A stretch of 14,456 nt of DNA from RGIG426 sp045600765 (GCA_045600765.1 JAZRYM010000035.1:1-14456); one strand, 5' to 3'. Counted from the first letter of the stretch, positions 7,387 through 14,456 are shown. Translations and numbers: made by a program. The notes: generated by a model from the sequence alone, not told the origin.

Positions 7387-9315
7387 ATGGGATACACACT
7401 TTCGCAAAAATGCATCAAAAATCACCTGCTGTCGGGCGATATGCGCGTTATCGGCAGCGAAATCGGGCTGAAAATCGACCAAACGCTGACACAGGACGCC
7501 ACCGGTACGATGGCGTATTTGGAATTTGAGGCGATGGGCGTGCCGCGTGTGCGCACCGAGCGTTCGGTCGCGTATATCGACCACAACACCCTGCAAACCG
7601 GTTTTGAAAACGCCGATGACCACCGCTTTATTCAAAGCGTGTGCAAAAAACACGGGTTGTATTTCTCCCGTCCCGGCAACGGCATTTGCCACCAGGTGCA
7701 CCTCGAACGGTTCGGCATTCCGGGCAAAACGCTTATCGGCTCGGACAGTCACACGCCGACCGCCGGCGGTATCGGAATGCTCGCGTTCGGCGCGGGCGGT
7801 CTGGACGTGGCGGTGGCGATGGGCGGCGGCGCGTATTACATTGCCGTGCCGAAAATCGTGTACGTCAACTTGACCGGCAAACTGTCGCCGTGGGTGACCG
7901 CGAAAGATATTATCCTTGAAGTGCTCCGTCGGCTGTCGGTCAAAGGCGGCGTCGGCAAAATCGTGGAATACGGCGGCGAAGGCGTGAAAACGCTCTCTGT
8001 CCCCGAGCGTGCGACCATTACCAATATGGGCGCGGAACTGGGCGCTTCCACCTCCATTTTCCCGTCGGATGAGGTGACTCGCGCGTTTATGGAAGCGCAG
8101 GGTCGCGGCGACCAATGGGTGGAACTGTCCGCCGATGCGGACGCGAAATACGACGAGGTCGTGAACATCGACCTGTCGGCGTTGGAACCGCTTGCCGCGT
8201 GCCCGCATTCGCCCGACGCGGTGAAACCGATTGCGGAACTCGCCGGTATGCCGGTGTCGCAATGCTGTATCGGTTCGTGCACCAACTCGTCGCTGTACGA
8301 TATGTTGAAAGTTGCCGCTATTCTCAAAGGCAAAACCATTCACCCGTCGGTGAGCCTCGCCATTGCGCCCGGCTCGAAGCAGGTGTTTCAAATGCTCGCG
8401 CAGTGCGGCGCGCTTGCCGATATGATTGCCGCCGGTGCGCGTATTCTCGAATGTGCGTGCGGCCCGTGTATCGGGATGGGCCAGTCGCCGAACTCGGGCG
8501 GCGTGTCGCTGCGCACCTTTAACCGCAACTTTGAGGGCAGAAGCGGCACCGCCGATGCGCAGGTGTATCTTGTCAGCCCCGAAACGGCGGCGTGCGCCGC
8601 GCTGACCGGCTTTGTCGTGGACCCGCGCACCTGCGGGCAGGCACCGGTCGTCGAAATGCCGACCGCGTTTCTCATCAACGACAACCTCATTGAGCCGCCC
8701 GCGCCGGTGGAAGAAGCAGACAGCGTGGAAATCCTCCGCGGGCCGAACATCAAGCCGTTCCCGTCCAATCAGCCGCTTCCCGCCGAGATTGAGGCGGACG
8801 TGCTCTTGAAAGTGGGCGACAACATTACCACCGACCACATTATGCCGGCGGGCGCGAAAATTTTGCCGCTCCGCTCCAACATCCCGGCCATTTCGGAACA
8901 TTGTTTCGTCCGCTGTGACGAGACCTTCCCCGCGCGGTGCAAAGAAGCGGGCAAAGGCATTATCGTCGGCGGTGTCAACTACGGGCAGGGCAGTTCCCGC
9001 GAGCACGCGGCGCTGGCACCGTTGTACCTCGGCATCAAAGCGGTGGTGGTGAAATCGTTTGCCCGTATCCACGTGGCGAACCTCGTCAACGCCGGCATTT
9101 TGCCGCTGACCTTCGCCAACCCCGACGATTACGACCGCATTGACCAGGGCGACACCCTCGCGCTTCCGAACGTGCGCGCGCGCCTTGAAAAAGGCGAGCC
9201 GCTCACCCTCGAAAACAAGACGAAGGGCGAGACGTATGCGCTTGAAACCTCGTTCAGCGAGCGCGGCCGCGACATTTTGCTTGCGGGCGGATTGCTGTAT
9301 ACGGTCGGAAAATAA
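7387..9315 (+). CDS. Aconitate hydratase, Aquifex-type single-chain form
   Basis: A 642-residue enzyme interconverting citrate and isocitrate through cis-aconitate in the cytoplasm, with a [4Fe-4S] cluster. Cluster ligands are visible as GSCTNSS (Cys298) and C-G-P-C (Cys358, Cys361). Substrate-binding motifs include SDSHTPTAGGIGM in the N-terminal part, and DNITTDHIMPAG (478-489) and GSSREH (535-540) in the C-terminal swivel domain. The length of about 640 residues and the GSSREHAALAP form fit the short aconitase subfamily rather than the ~900-residue AcnA. LeuCD-type isopropylmalate dehydratase is made of two chains, so it is less likely; homoaconitase remains possible. The start ATG has GGAGGA seven bases upstream; the frame is open further left to 7267, but that part overlaps the terminator and promoter. 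The gene is monocistronic here, with no citrate synthase or isocitrate dehydrogenase nearby. Confidence 0.93.
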   Translation: MGYTLSQKCIKNHLLSGDMRVIGSEIGLKIDQTLTQDATGTMAYLEFEAMGVPRVRTERSVAYIDHNTLQTGFENADDHRFIQSVCKKHGLYFSRPGNGICHQVHLERFGIPGKTLIGSDSHTPTAGGIGMLAFGAGGLDVAVAMGGGAYYIAVPKIVYVNLTGKLSPWVTAKDIILEVLRRLSVKGGVGKIVEYGGEGVKTLSVPERATITNMGAELGASTSIFPSDEVTRAFMEAQGRGDQWVELSADADAKYDEVVNIDLSALEPLAACPHSPDAVKPIAELAGMPVSQCCIGSCTNSSLYDMLKVAAILKGKTIHPSVSLAIAPGSKQVFQMLAQCGALADMIAAGARILECACGPCIGMGQSPNSGGVSLRTFNRNFEGRSGTADAQVYLVSPETAACAALTGFVVDPRTCGQAPVVEMPTAFLINDNLIEPPAPVEEADSVEILRGPNIKPFPSNQPLPAEIEADVLLKVGDNITTDHIMPAGAKILPLRSNIPAISEHCFVRCDETFPARCKEAGKGIIVGGVNYGQGSSREHAALAPLYLGIKAVVVKSFARIHVANLVNAGILPLTFANPDDYDRIDQGDTLALPNVRARLEKGEPLTLENKTKGETYALETSFSERGRDILLAGGLLYTVGK

Positions 9316-9320
9316 ACAAA

Positions 9321-9364
9321 AAAGGCGGCAAGTCCATTGTTTCGATGGTCGTTGCCGCTTTTTC
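9321..9364 (+). terminator. Rho-independent terminator after aconitase
   Basis: The stem GCGGCAA with TTGCCGC (right arm 9352-9358), extended inward by GTCCAT with ATGGTC (one mismatch and one bulged base), is followed by TTTTTC (9359-9364). The right arm and T-run overlap the region shared with the terminator at 13977. Confidence 0.85.
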
Positions 9365-9392
9365 TTGTGTTTTCCGAAATGTGTGCTATACT
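9365..9392 (+). promoter_or_regulatory. Promoter of the aldo/keto reductase gene
   Basis: TTGTGT (9365-9370) and TATACT (9387-9392) are 16 bases apart. The -35 box starts directly after the aconitase terminator T-run. The predicted start near 9399 leaves a leader of about 28 bases. Confidence 0.7.
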
Positions 9393-9426
9393 AAAATCAG
9401 AGCCATTTGAATAGGAGGTACGACGT

Positions 9427-10626
9427 ATGCAATATCGGAAAGATAAAAACGGCAACGAACTCTCTATCCTCGGTTTCGGGTGTATGCGCTTTACAAAAAA
9501 AGGCGGCGGTATTGACATTGACAAAGCCGAACAGGAGATTTTGGAAGCGTACCATAACGGTGTAAACTATTTCGACACCGCCTACGTTTACGGCGGAAGT
9601 GAAGCGGCGGTCGGCGAGATTTTGGAACGCAACGGCATTCGTGAAAACGTGAAGATTGCGACGAAACTACCGCAATATCTTGTGGGAAGCCGCGCCGCGC
9701 TTGATAAATATTTCAACGAGGAACTCACGCGATTGCGCACCGACTATATCGACTACTATCTGATGCATCATTTGACCGACGTCGCGATGTGGGAAAAATT
9801 GAAAGCTGTCGGCATCCTCGATTGGATTGACGAAAAAAAGAAAAGCGGTCAAATCAAAAACATCGGCTTTTCGTATCACGGCAACACCGACGGGTTTTTG
9901 AAAATTCTTGCCGATTATGAGTGGGATATCTGCCAAATCCAGTACAACTATTTTGATGAACATTCCCAAGCGGGAAAAGCCGGCTTGCAGGCGGCGGCGG
10001 AAAAGGGCGTGCCGGTGGTGATTATGGAGCCGCTTCGCGGCGGGAAACTCGTGGGGATGCTCCCCGATTCCGCCAAAGCGGTAATGCGGCAAAGCGAGCA
10101 CGATTGGACACCCGCGGAATGGGGTTTTCGGTGGTTGTATAATCAGCCGGAGGTCACGGTGGTGCTGTCGGGAATGAACTCGCTTGAAATGGTAAAAGAA
10201 AACTGCCGTACCGCATCCGAGGCGACAGCCGGCGCGTTTACCGAGGCGGATTTCGCCACCATCCGCGAGGTGACGAAAAAAATCAGCGAAAACGAAAAAG
10301 TCGGTTGCACCGGCTGCCGGTATTGTATGCCCTGCCCGAAAGGGGTGGATATTCCCGGCGCGTTTCGGTGTTATAACGCGATGTATATCGACTCGAAAAC
10401 GCAAGGGCGGTTTGAATATGCCCAAACGGTGGGATTGACGAAAGAAAGCGCGTTTGCCACGCAATGTATCGAGTGCGGAAAATGCGAAACGCATTGTCCG
10501 CAACAACTGCCCATCCGAAAATTGCTGAAAGAGGCCGATGCGGCGCTTCGCCCGCTTCCCTATAAAGCGGGGATTGCGATTGCGCGCAAATTTATGTTCC
10601 GCAAAGCGAAAAAGAATAAACCATAA
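9427..10626 (+). CDS. Aldo/keto reductase with C-terminal 2[4Fe-4S] ferredoxin domain
   Basis: A 399-residue cytoplasmic oxidoreductase. Residues 1-285 are an AKR (beta/alpha)8 barrel with the catalytic tetrad visible: Asp50 and Tyr55 in FDTAYVYG, Lys80 in IATKLP, and His114 in DYYLMHH. Residues 294-303 (Cys294, 297, 300, 303) and 347-357 (Cys347, 350, 353, 357) supply ligands for two [4Fe-4S] clusters, each followed by Pro as in bacterial ferredoxins. Such AKR-ferredoxin fusions are widespread in anaerobic Firmicutes and are annotated only as putative oxidoreductases; the barrel probably uses a nicotinamide cofactor with the clusters passing electrons to or from a partner. The start has a perfect AGGAGGT seven bases upstream, so efficient translation is likely. 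The substrate is unknown. No partner gene is adjacent. Confidence 0.93.
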   Translation: MQYRKDKNGNELSILGFGCMRFTKKGGGIDIDKAEQEILEAYHNGVNYFDTAYVYGGSEAAVGEILERNGIRENVKIATKLPQYLVGSRAALDKYFNEELTRLRTDYIDYYLMHHLTDVAMWEKLKAVGILDWIDEKKKSGQIKNIGFSYHGNTDGFLKILADYEWDICQIQYNYFDEHSQAGKAGLQAAAEKGVPVVIMEPLRGGKLVGMLPDSAKAVMRQSEHDWTPAEWGFRWLYNQPEVTVVLSGMNSLEMVKENCRTASEATAGAFTEADFATIREVTKKISENEKVGCTGCRYCMPCPKGVDIPGAFRCYNAMYIDSKTQGRFEYAQTVGLTKESAFATQCIECGKCETHCPQQLPIRKLLKEADAALRPLPYKAGIAIARKFMFRKAKKNKP

Positions 10627-10703
10627 GAAAAAGAAACGGGCAAGGACGATGTTTGTCTTGCCGTGTGCTTGCCGCACGGTCATCCACGCTGTACCGAAAG
10701 CAC

Positions 10704-10732
10704 TTGTAATTAAAGGAAAGATGTGTTATTAT
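10704..10732 (+). promoter_or_regulatory. Candidate promoter upstream of the small relic ORF
   Basis: TTGTAA (10704-10709) and TATTAT (10727-10732) are 17 bases apart. The leader to the relic's ATG would be about 120 bases. Matches in A+T-rich DNA arise easily by chance, so this is tentative. Confidence 0.4.
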
Positions 10733-10858
10733 TATTTTATACGCTTATGGGGCGGAGTCGTTGTGCCTGTTTTTAGGTTTTTATAAAAATCAAAAAACGG
10801 TAGCCACTATACGATGTTGTTTGTGATAGTAAAACAGTAAAAACGAAGAGGTGTCATT

Positions 10859-10968
10859 ATGAAGCGAATTATTACGATTTTTTGACAACGGCAATCCTTT
10901 TGGGAATGATGTCGGCATTTGCCGTTGTCGTTTCGTTTGTGCGAAGAAAAGCATACGTATATTTTTAG
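10859..10968 (+). pseudogene. Frameshifted remnant of a signal-peptide / small membrane protein gene
   Basis: A ribosome site (GAGGTG) precedes ATG at 10859, which encodes M-K-R-I-I-T-I-F and then hits TGA at 10883-10885. The TGA follows a run of six T; with seven T the reading would continue as LTTAILLGMMSAFAVVV, then SFVRRKAYVYF and a stop at 10966-10968. Joined, this is a 36-residue peptide with a basic start, about 20 hydrophobic residues and a signal-peptidase-like A-F-A. It therefore looks like the front of a secreted protein or a tiny membrane protein broken by one base. It may be a sequencing error in the T-run, a decayed gene, or a gene read by slippage. Confidence 0.5.
10884..10929. 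repeat. Perfect 11-bp inverted repeat with 24-base spacer
   Basis: GACAACGGCAA (10884-10894) is the exact reverse complement of 10919-10929. The hairpin is preceded by six T and followed by GTTTCGTTTG, a poor terminator tail. It lies inside the relic ORF and begins at its premature stop codon. Confidence 0.7.
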
Positions 10969-10981
10969 TGAATTTGGAAAT

Positions 10982-11010
10982 TTTTTGAAAAATTTTGTTT
11001 CTGATGTAAT
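10982..11010 (+). promoter_or_regulatory. Possible extended -10 promoter of the coiled-coil gene
   Basis: TGATGTAAT at 11002-11010 reads as a TGn extension plus TGTAAT, with TTTTTG at 10982-10987 seventeen bases upstream as a weak -35. The predicted leader is about 58 bases. The A+T-rich setting lowers confidence. Confidence 0.35.
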
Positions 11011-11074
11011 TTTTTTGAACATCGCGGGGTGTTTTTGGTGAACCCTCGAAAAAAGAGATAAGGAGAGATAGGCC

Positions 11075-13963
11075 ATGTTAGACCGTATGAATGTATTACT
11101 TTTGAGTGAGGAGTCCGAAGAAAGATACGACCGCTTTTACAATAGCTTTGCGTTTGCGACGAAAGAAAAATTCGGTCTGTTTATCGATGAAAAGGGAACG
11201 GAAGATTTGAACGGAGACAAGTATTCCGCCAAATACTACCTGAGTGAAAACGTGGATTCCGCTTATGATTCGTGGCTTCGAAAACATGCCACAAACGCGG
11301 CGGTTTTTTCGGAAATTGACACATATTTAAACCGTTTGCAGACGAATGGCAGCCTTGCCAATGCGGCCGAAATGGACTGTGTAACGGATTTGAAGACCTT
11401 GTTTCAGCACGCAAAAGATTTGAAGGAAGAACTGGCGGGCTTGGGCAAAATTACCGATTCTCTTCAAAAAAACAACGCGCTGATAAGCGTTGAAAACCAC
11501 CTGAACGCGTTGAACGGCAGTGAGCAGAAGCGCGGTTTGGGCGAAACGCTCCGCGAATTTAACAAGATGACCAATTTGCGTTACGCAAAAGACAACGAGT
11601 TTAAGGCGCTCAACCTGCTGAACAGTCAGCTGGAACTCATTCTTTTGGAGATTGACCAAAATAATATTGAGCACCTCAACGTGTCTGTCGAAGCGCGTAA
11701 GGACGAGCAAAAAGCCGTCGAGAAAAAGGTCGAACAATACAATCAACAAGCGATTCAGTATTTCCAAGACCTTCAAGATATGGACGTGAACGGTCGGTCG
11801 CGCGAGGACAACCTTGCCATCATCGAGGATAAGTTTGCTAAAATTGACGCGGCGATGAATACGTGCAAACAGGATGAGAAGAAATGCGACAAAAACATCA
11901 AAAACATCCCGTTGAAAATCCAAAAAGAACAAGAGGAACTGACCAAAAAAGAACAACAACTTAAAAAACAGAAAGAAAAAATCAACACCGATCGTTTGGA
12001 CCGGTTGGCGGAAGCCACGGCGAAGTACAATAATGCCGTAAAACATCGGGATACTCTGAAACAACAACTGGAAAAAGAGAAGACGGAGACCCTCTTGAAA
12101 AAAGTTCGGTCGAAAATGGACCAGGCGACGGATGAGCAGAAAGAGTGGGTTTCCCGAATCGAGCAAAACAACAAGTTGATTAAAGAGTACAACGGGAAAA
12201 TTGATAACATCCAAAAGGGATTGGCGGAGTTTGACGAAAAAATCGACTTCGAAAAGTACGCTCACGACCCGGACAAAAAGAATGCGGCGTATTCGCCGGA
12301 GGATGAAGCGCGCGCCAAAGAACTGAAAAGCGCGAAAAAAGCCTTGTATAAACTCGGCGGCAATTCTCGCTATTTGGATGGAACGGAGATTTACAGCCGC
12401 AAGGAAATTGATGCGTTGATTGAGTCGCTTCGTATTGACTCTGACTCGGACATCAAAAAGCTCGCAAAGGACGGCACTCCCCATACCGCAAAATTGAGCG
12501 GGTATCTTGACATTTTAACCGAGTATGCGGCCCAGTACGACGTGCTTCACAAAGGCGAAAAAAATGTTTCTATCAGCGGCAAGACGCGGCCGTCTTATGC
12601 CCGCTCGCGCTCGGTCGGGATTAAAGCCGCCATTGATTTGCTCGAAGGGCTTTTGCCCGCGACCAAGAACGCGCCGGTGGAACAACCGCTTGCTGTGGGA
12701 TTGCGCGACGGTATCAACAAATTGACGGCGGGCATCGAGACCGCTATGAAAGGCAACGGACCATTGTACCGCGTCCTTAAACTGATGGAGGAAAAAGAGG
12801 CGTATACCAAGAAAAACGCCGATAAGCTCAGCGATTACAGAGCGGAAATTGTCCGGTGCAAACTCGCCATCGACAACGCGGCGCAACAAATCACCGAATT
12901 GAGCAAAACGGTAGCGGAAGAGAGAGAGAAGGACGAAGACACAAAAGAGAAAGAGCTGCAGGCGGCGCAAAACGAAAAAATGGCGAAAATGGACGCGGAA
13001 ATCAAGAAAGCCGATGCCGCCGTGAAAAAAGCCGCTGAGTATGTGGAATCGTACAAAAAAGGTGTCGATACCACGCTTCCGGAAAAATGCAAACAACTCA
13101 GCAATAAGATTGAGCAAAAGAAAACCGACATTGAGAAGTTGAAACAAAACCTTGAAGAAGCCAAACAGAATAAAGTGGATATCCAAGCCAATCAAAAAGA
13201 GTTGGAGAACGACAAAAAAGCGTGGGAATTGAGACGCGTTAAGGAGAAAGAGCAGTATCAGAACGTTGCCAACTTGAAGGAAGAGTGCACAAATCAACTT
13301 ACGAAGTTGGACAAAGAGAGACAGCGTCTGAACCCGTCGGATAACCGCATCTCCAACGTCGTCAAAAAAATCAATGCGTTCTTGGACGACGTGGAAAACG
13401 GCAACGTAAAGAAAAGTGACGGCACTTGGGACCACAAAAACGGAAAACATTATACCGACTTGAAGACCGAATTGGAGACGTTTAAGGCGAACTTGGACAA
13501 TGGGATGACACTCAACCAGGTTGCCGCGTCGCTTGAATCTTTGGGAAAGAAAGCGCAAGGGTATCTGGATACGCGCGGCAAAGATTGGAGCAGAGTGTTT
13601 TCCAGCGGCTCGCATTTCCGCCACGCGCGGCTTGTGTACGCGACCGGCATTCGCAACTATTGCCGTATGATGCTCCCGTTTTGCAATAGTACGATAGTGC
13701 CGCTGGATGTCACGAAAGAGACGAAGCTGACGCTTTCGAATGTGGATAAGTTGTGTCCGGAACTTTCCATGGAAAAACTCGATCAAATCTCGCACAATCT
13801 CCAATACGACAAAAACCCCGCGTTGATGGAGGAAAAAACGACGGAGCAGCCGCAGGAGTCGATTCCCGAGATTGCACCGCAATCGCTTGGCGAGTCGGCG
13901 GAACCGCGGAACGAGGAACAAGACACGGTTGAGCAAGAACGCCTTGCGGAAATGAACACATAA
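11075..13963 (+). CDS. Large coiled-coil protein of unknown function
   Basis: A 962-residue, highly charged, apparently cytoplasmic protein with no signal peptide or membrane segment. I do not recognise its family. Order: an N-terminal mixed helical region (1-190); a first long coiled coil (about 195-390) rich in K, E, Q and N with many hydrophobic heptads; a non-coiled module (about 462-525) ending in an SG-x-x-R-x-x-x-AR-x5-GI pattern; a second coiled coil (about 571-753); a second module (about 800-870) ending in a similar SG/R/AR/GI pattern; and an acidic Glu/Pro/Gln-rich tail (905-962). SMC or Rad50 resemblance stops at the coiled coils: no Walker A (GxxxxGKS/T) is visible. The start ATG has GGAG nine bases upstream. 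It is monocistronic and ends in a strong terminator. It could be a scaffold, cytoskeletal or effector-type protein; nothing distinguishes these. Confidence 0.85.
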   Translation: MLDRMNVLLLSEESEERYDRFYNSFAFATKEKFGLFIDEKGTEDLNGDKYSAKYYLSENVDSAYDSWLRKHATNAAVFSEIDTYLNRLQTNGSLANAAEMDCVTDLKTLFQHAKDLKEELAGLGKITDSLQKNNALISVENHLNALNGSEQKRGLGETLREFNKMTNLRYAKDNEFKALNLLNSQLELILLEIDQNNIEHLNVSVEARKDEQKAVEKKVEQYNQQAIQYFQDLQDMDVNGRSREDNLAIIEDKFAKIDAAMNTCKQDEKKCDKNIKNIPLKIQKEQEELTKKEQQLKKQKEKINTDRLDRLAEATAKYNNAVKHRDTLKQQLEKEKTETLLKKVRSKMDQATDEQKEWVSRIEQNNKLIKEYNGKIDNIQKGLAEFDEKIDFEKYAHDPDKKNAAYSPEDEARAKELKSAKKALYKLGGNSRYLDGTEIYSRKEIDALIESLRIDSDSDIKKLAKDGTPHTAKLSGYLDILTEYAAQYDVLHKGEKNVSISGKTRPSYARSRSVGIKAAIDLLEGLLPATKNAPVEQPLAVGLRDGINKLTAGIETAMKGNGPLYRVLKLMEEKEAYTKKNADKLSDYRAEIVRCKLAIDNAAQQITELSKTVAEEREKDEDTKEKELQAAQNEKMAKMDAEIKKADAAVKKAAEYVESYKKGVDTTLPEKCKQLSNKIEQKKTDIEKLKQNLEEAKQNKVDIQANQKELENDKKAWELRRVKEKEQYQNVANLKEECTNQLTKLDKERQRLNPSDNRISNVVKKINAFLDDVENGNVKKSDGTWDHKNGKHYTDLKTELETFKANLDNGMTLNQVAASLESLGKKAQGYLDTRGKDWSRVFSSGSHFRHARLVYATGIRNYCRMMLPFCNSTIVPLDVTKETKLTLSNVDKLCPELSMEKLDQISHNLQYDKNPALMEEKTTEQPQESIPEIAPQSLGESAEPRNEEQDTVEQERLAEMNT

Positions 13964-13976
13964 ACAACCCCAAAAC

Positions 13977-14006
13977 AGCGGCAGGGAGCAATCCTTGCCG
14001 CTTTTT
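13977..14006 (+). terminator. Rho-independent terminator after the coiled-coil gene
   Basis: An 11-bp stem (13977-13987 with 13992-14002, one G-U pair) with a GCAA tetraloop of the stable GNRA type, followed by T at 14002-14006. It starts 14 bases after the stop codon. Confidence 0.93.
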
Positions 14007-14007
14007 C

Positions 14008-14036
14008 TTGCGTTTTGCAAGCGGTTATGCTATACT
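14008..14036 (+). promoter_or_regulatory. Promoter of the right-edge surface protein gene
   Basis: TTGCGT (14008-14013) and TATACT (14031-14036) are exactly 17 bases apart; the -35 box follows the terminator T-run directly. The predicted start near 14043 leaves a leader of about 59 bases. Confidence 0.75.
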
Positions 14037-14101
14037 AACTATGTATACCGAATTTTACGAAAAACACGGATGAAAATATCAACGAAATGAGGGCGATTTG
14101 T

Positions 14102-14456
14102 ATGAAAAAAACTTTGCCGACGCGCTTGCTTGCTATGGTGCTTTGTGTGGCGATGCTCGCGACCGTGACACCGATTTTTGCGGCGGCGTTGGAATTAGAA
14201 ACCTATCTCGACTATAACGAAGAAACCGGCAAGGTGGATAAAGAGTGCACGGTGTCGGTCGATAGCGTGATTGACGAGGCGACCGTTTCGTTTGTTACCG
14301 GCTGGAACATTGTGAAAGGCAGCGTGGAATTTGAAGACCGCATTACGCTTCCGGTAAACGTCAAGCTCATTTTGGCGAACGGCGCCACGCTGACCGCGAA
14401 AAAGGGCATTACCGTCGCGCAGGGCGGCGATTTTGCCATTTACGCGCAGTCGAGCG
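14102..14456 (+). CDS. Secreted surface protein, 3' end outside window
   Basis: The first 118 codons of a gene that runs off the right edge. M-K-K, a basic segment and a hydrophobic core (LLAMVLCVAMLATV) form a signal peptide with likely cleavage near Ala27 (PIFA-AALE). The rest, as far as visible, is beta-rich: an acidic lead-in (35-60), then from Trp68 a run of short strands containing VEFEDRITLPVNVKLIL, then GATLTAKKGITV and FAIYAQS. This 'define baseline, nonredundant strand' pattern resembles a module I have seen at the N-terminus of large secreted adhesin-like proteins of gut Clostridia, often before repeat domains. The ATG has GAGGG eight bases upstream. Length, anchor and function cannot be seen here. 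Confidence 0.85.
   Translation, partial: MKKTLPTRLLAMVLCVAMLATVTPIFAAALELETYLDYNEETGKVDKECTVSVDSVIDEATVSFVTGWNIVKGSVEFEDRITLPVNVKLILANGATLTAKKGITVAQGGDFAIYAQSS

Larger units (their letters stand above)
10627..11074. other. 448-base A+T-rich intergenic region
   Basis: This is the largest gap in the window. From the left it holds: a hairpin at 10636-10664 (ACGG/CAAG arms, one bulge) without a T-run, so at best a weak terminator; a candidate promoter at 10704-10732; a frameshifted signal-peptide relic at 10859-10968 covered by an 11-bp inverted repeat; and an extended -10 motif at 11002-11010 before the coiled-coil gene. From about 10687 on, composition shifts visibly to A+T with long A and T runs. 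No known riboswitch or tRNA was recognised. Confidence 0.7.

Noticed and set aside
7348..9072. 574-codon open frame on the minus strand, antisense to aconitase
   Set aside because: Its Arg/His-rich translation has no family signature, while the plus strand encodes a complete aconitase with all motifs. It is a GC-bias shadow.
10636..10664. Hairpin after the aldo/keto reductase gene as a terminator
   Set aside because: The stem has a bulge and no T-run follows, so I only mention it in the intergenic entry.
10859..10885. Attenuation leader peptide M-K-R-I-I-T-I-F, rich in Ile
   Set aside because: There is no amino-acid biosynthesis gene downstream and no antiterminator/terminator pair. The restored hydrophobic frame explains the ORF better.
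11075..13963. SMC/Rad50-type ATPase
   Set aside because: Only the coiled coils resemble that group; no Walker A, Walker B or ABC signature is visible at either end.
12515..14020. 501-codon minus-strand open frame opposite the coiled-coil gene
   Set aside because: The Phe/Leu/Arg-rich translation mirrors Lys/Glu-rich codons of the plus strand, and it runs through the terminator at 13977. The same applies to the 385-codon frame at 11327-12484.

Overview
The window looks like a chromosomal segment of an anaerobic Gram-positive Firmicute of the Clostridia, probably an uncultured gut member of the Oscillospiraceae/Ruminococcaceae group. The evidence is a Bacillus-type NagZ glycosidase carrying a type I dockerin, strong GGAGG ribosome binding sites, consensus sigma-A promoters, a lipoprotein with a lipobox, an Aquifex-type aconitase and a ferredoxin-type aldo/keto reductase. 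I place it by family resemblance only; no database search was run.

Layout, left to right. (1) The 3' part of a GH3 beta-N-acetylglucosaminidase gene with a C-terminal dockerin runs off the left edge and ends in a strong terminator. (2) A gene follows for an XRE-type HTH regulator fused to a multi-pass membrane domain. (3) A convergent minus-strand pair follows: a small lipoprotein gene with a Thr-Ala tail, then an AGCS-family alanine/glycine:cation symporter gene. (4) Divergent from the lipoprotein is an ECF sigma factor gene, overlapping a gene for a one-pass membrane protein with a long Thr/Ser/Pro-rich outer region, the usual arrangement of a sigma/anti-sigma switch. (5) Two single-gene units follow, each with its own promoter: aconitase and a 2[4Fe-4S] aldo/keto reductase. 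(6) A 448-base A+T-rich gap holds a frameshifted signal-peptide relic and a perfect 11-bp inverted repeat. (7) A 962-residue coiled-coil protein of unknown function follows, with two coiled-coil blocks each followed by a similar-looking module. (8) The 5' end of a secreted surface protein runs off the right edge.

Most genes look like independent transcription units. Three times (near 7.3, 9.35 and 14.0 kb) an intrinsic terminator is followed almost at once by the next gene's promoter, and two of these junctions share a 16-nt identical core. The only probable operons are sigma factor + anti-sigma and lipoprotein + symporter. Nothing here proves a new multi-gene system. The least explained items are the coiled-coil protein with its upstream relic, and the sigma/anti-sigma/lipoprotein cluster. 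No tRNA, rRNA, CRISPR array or transposase was seen.
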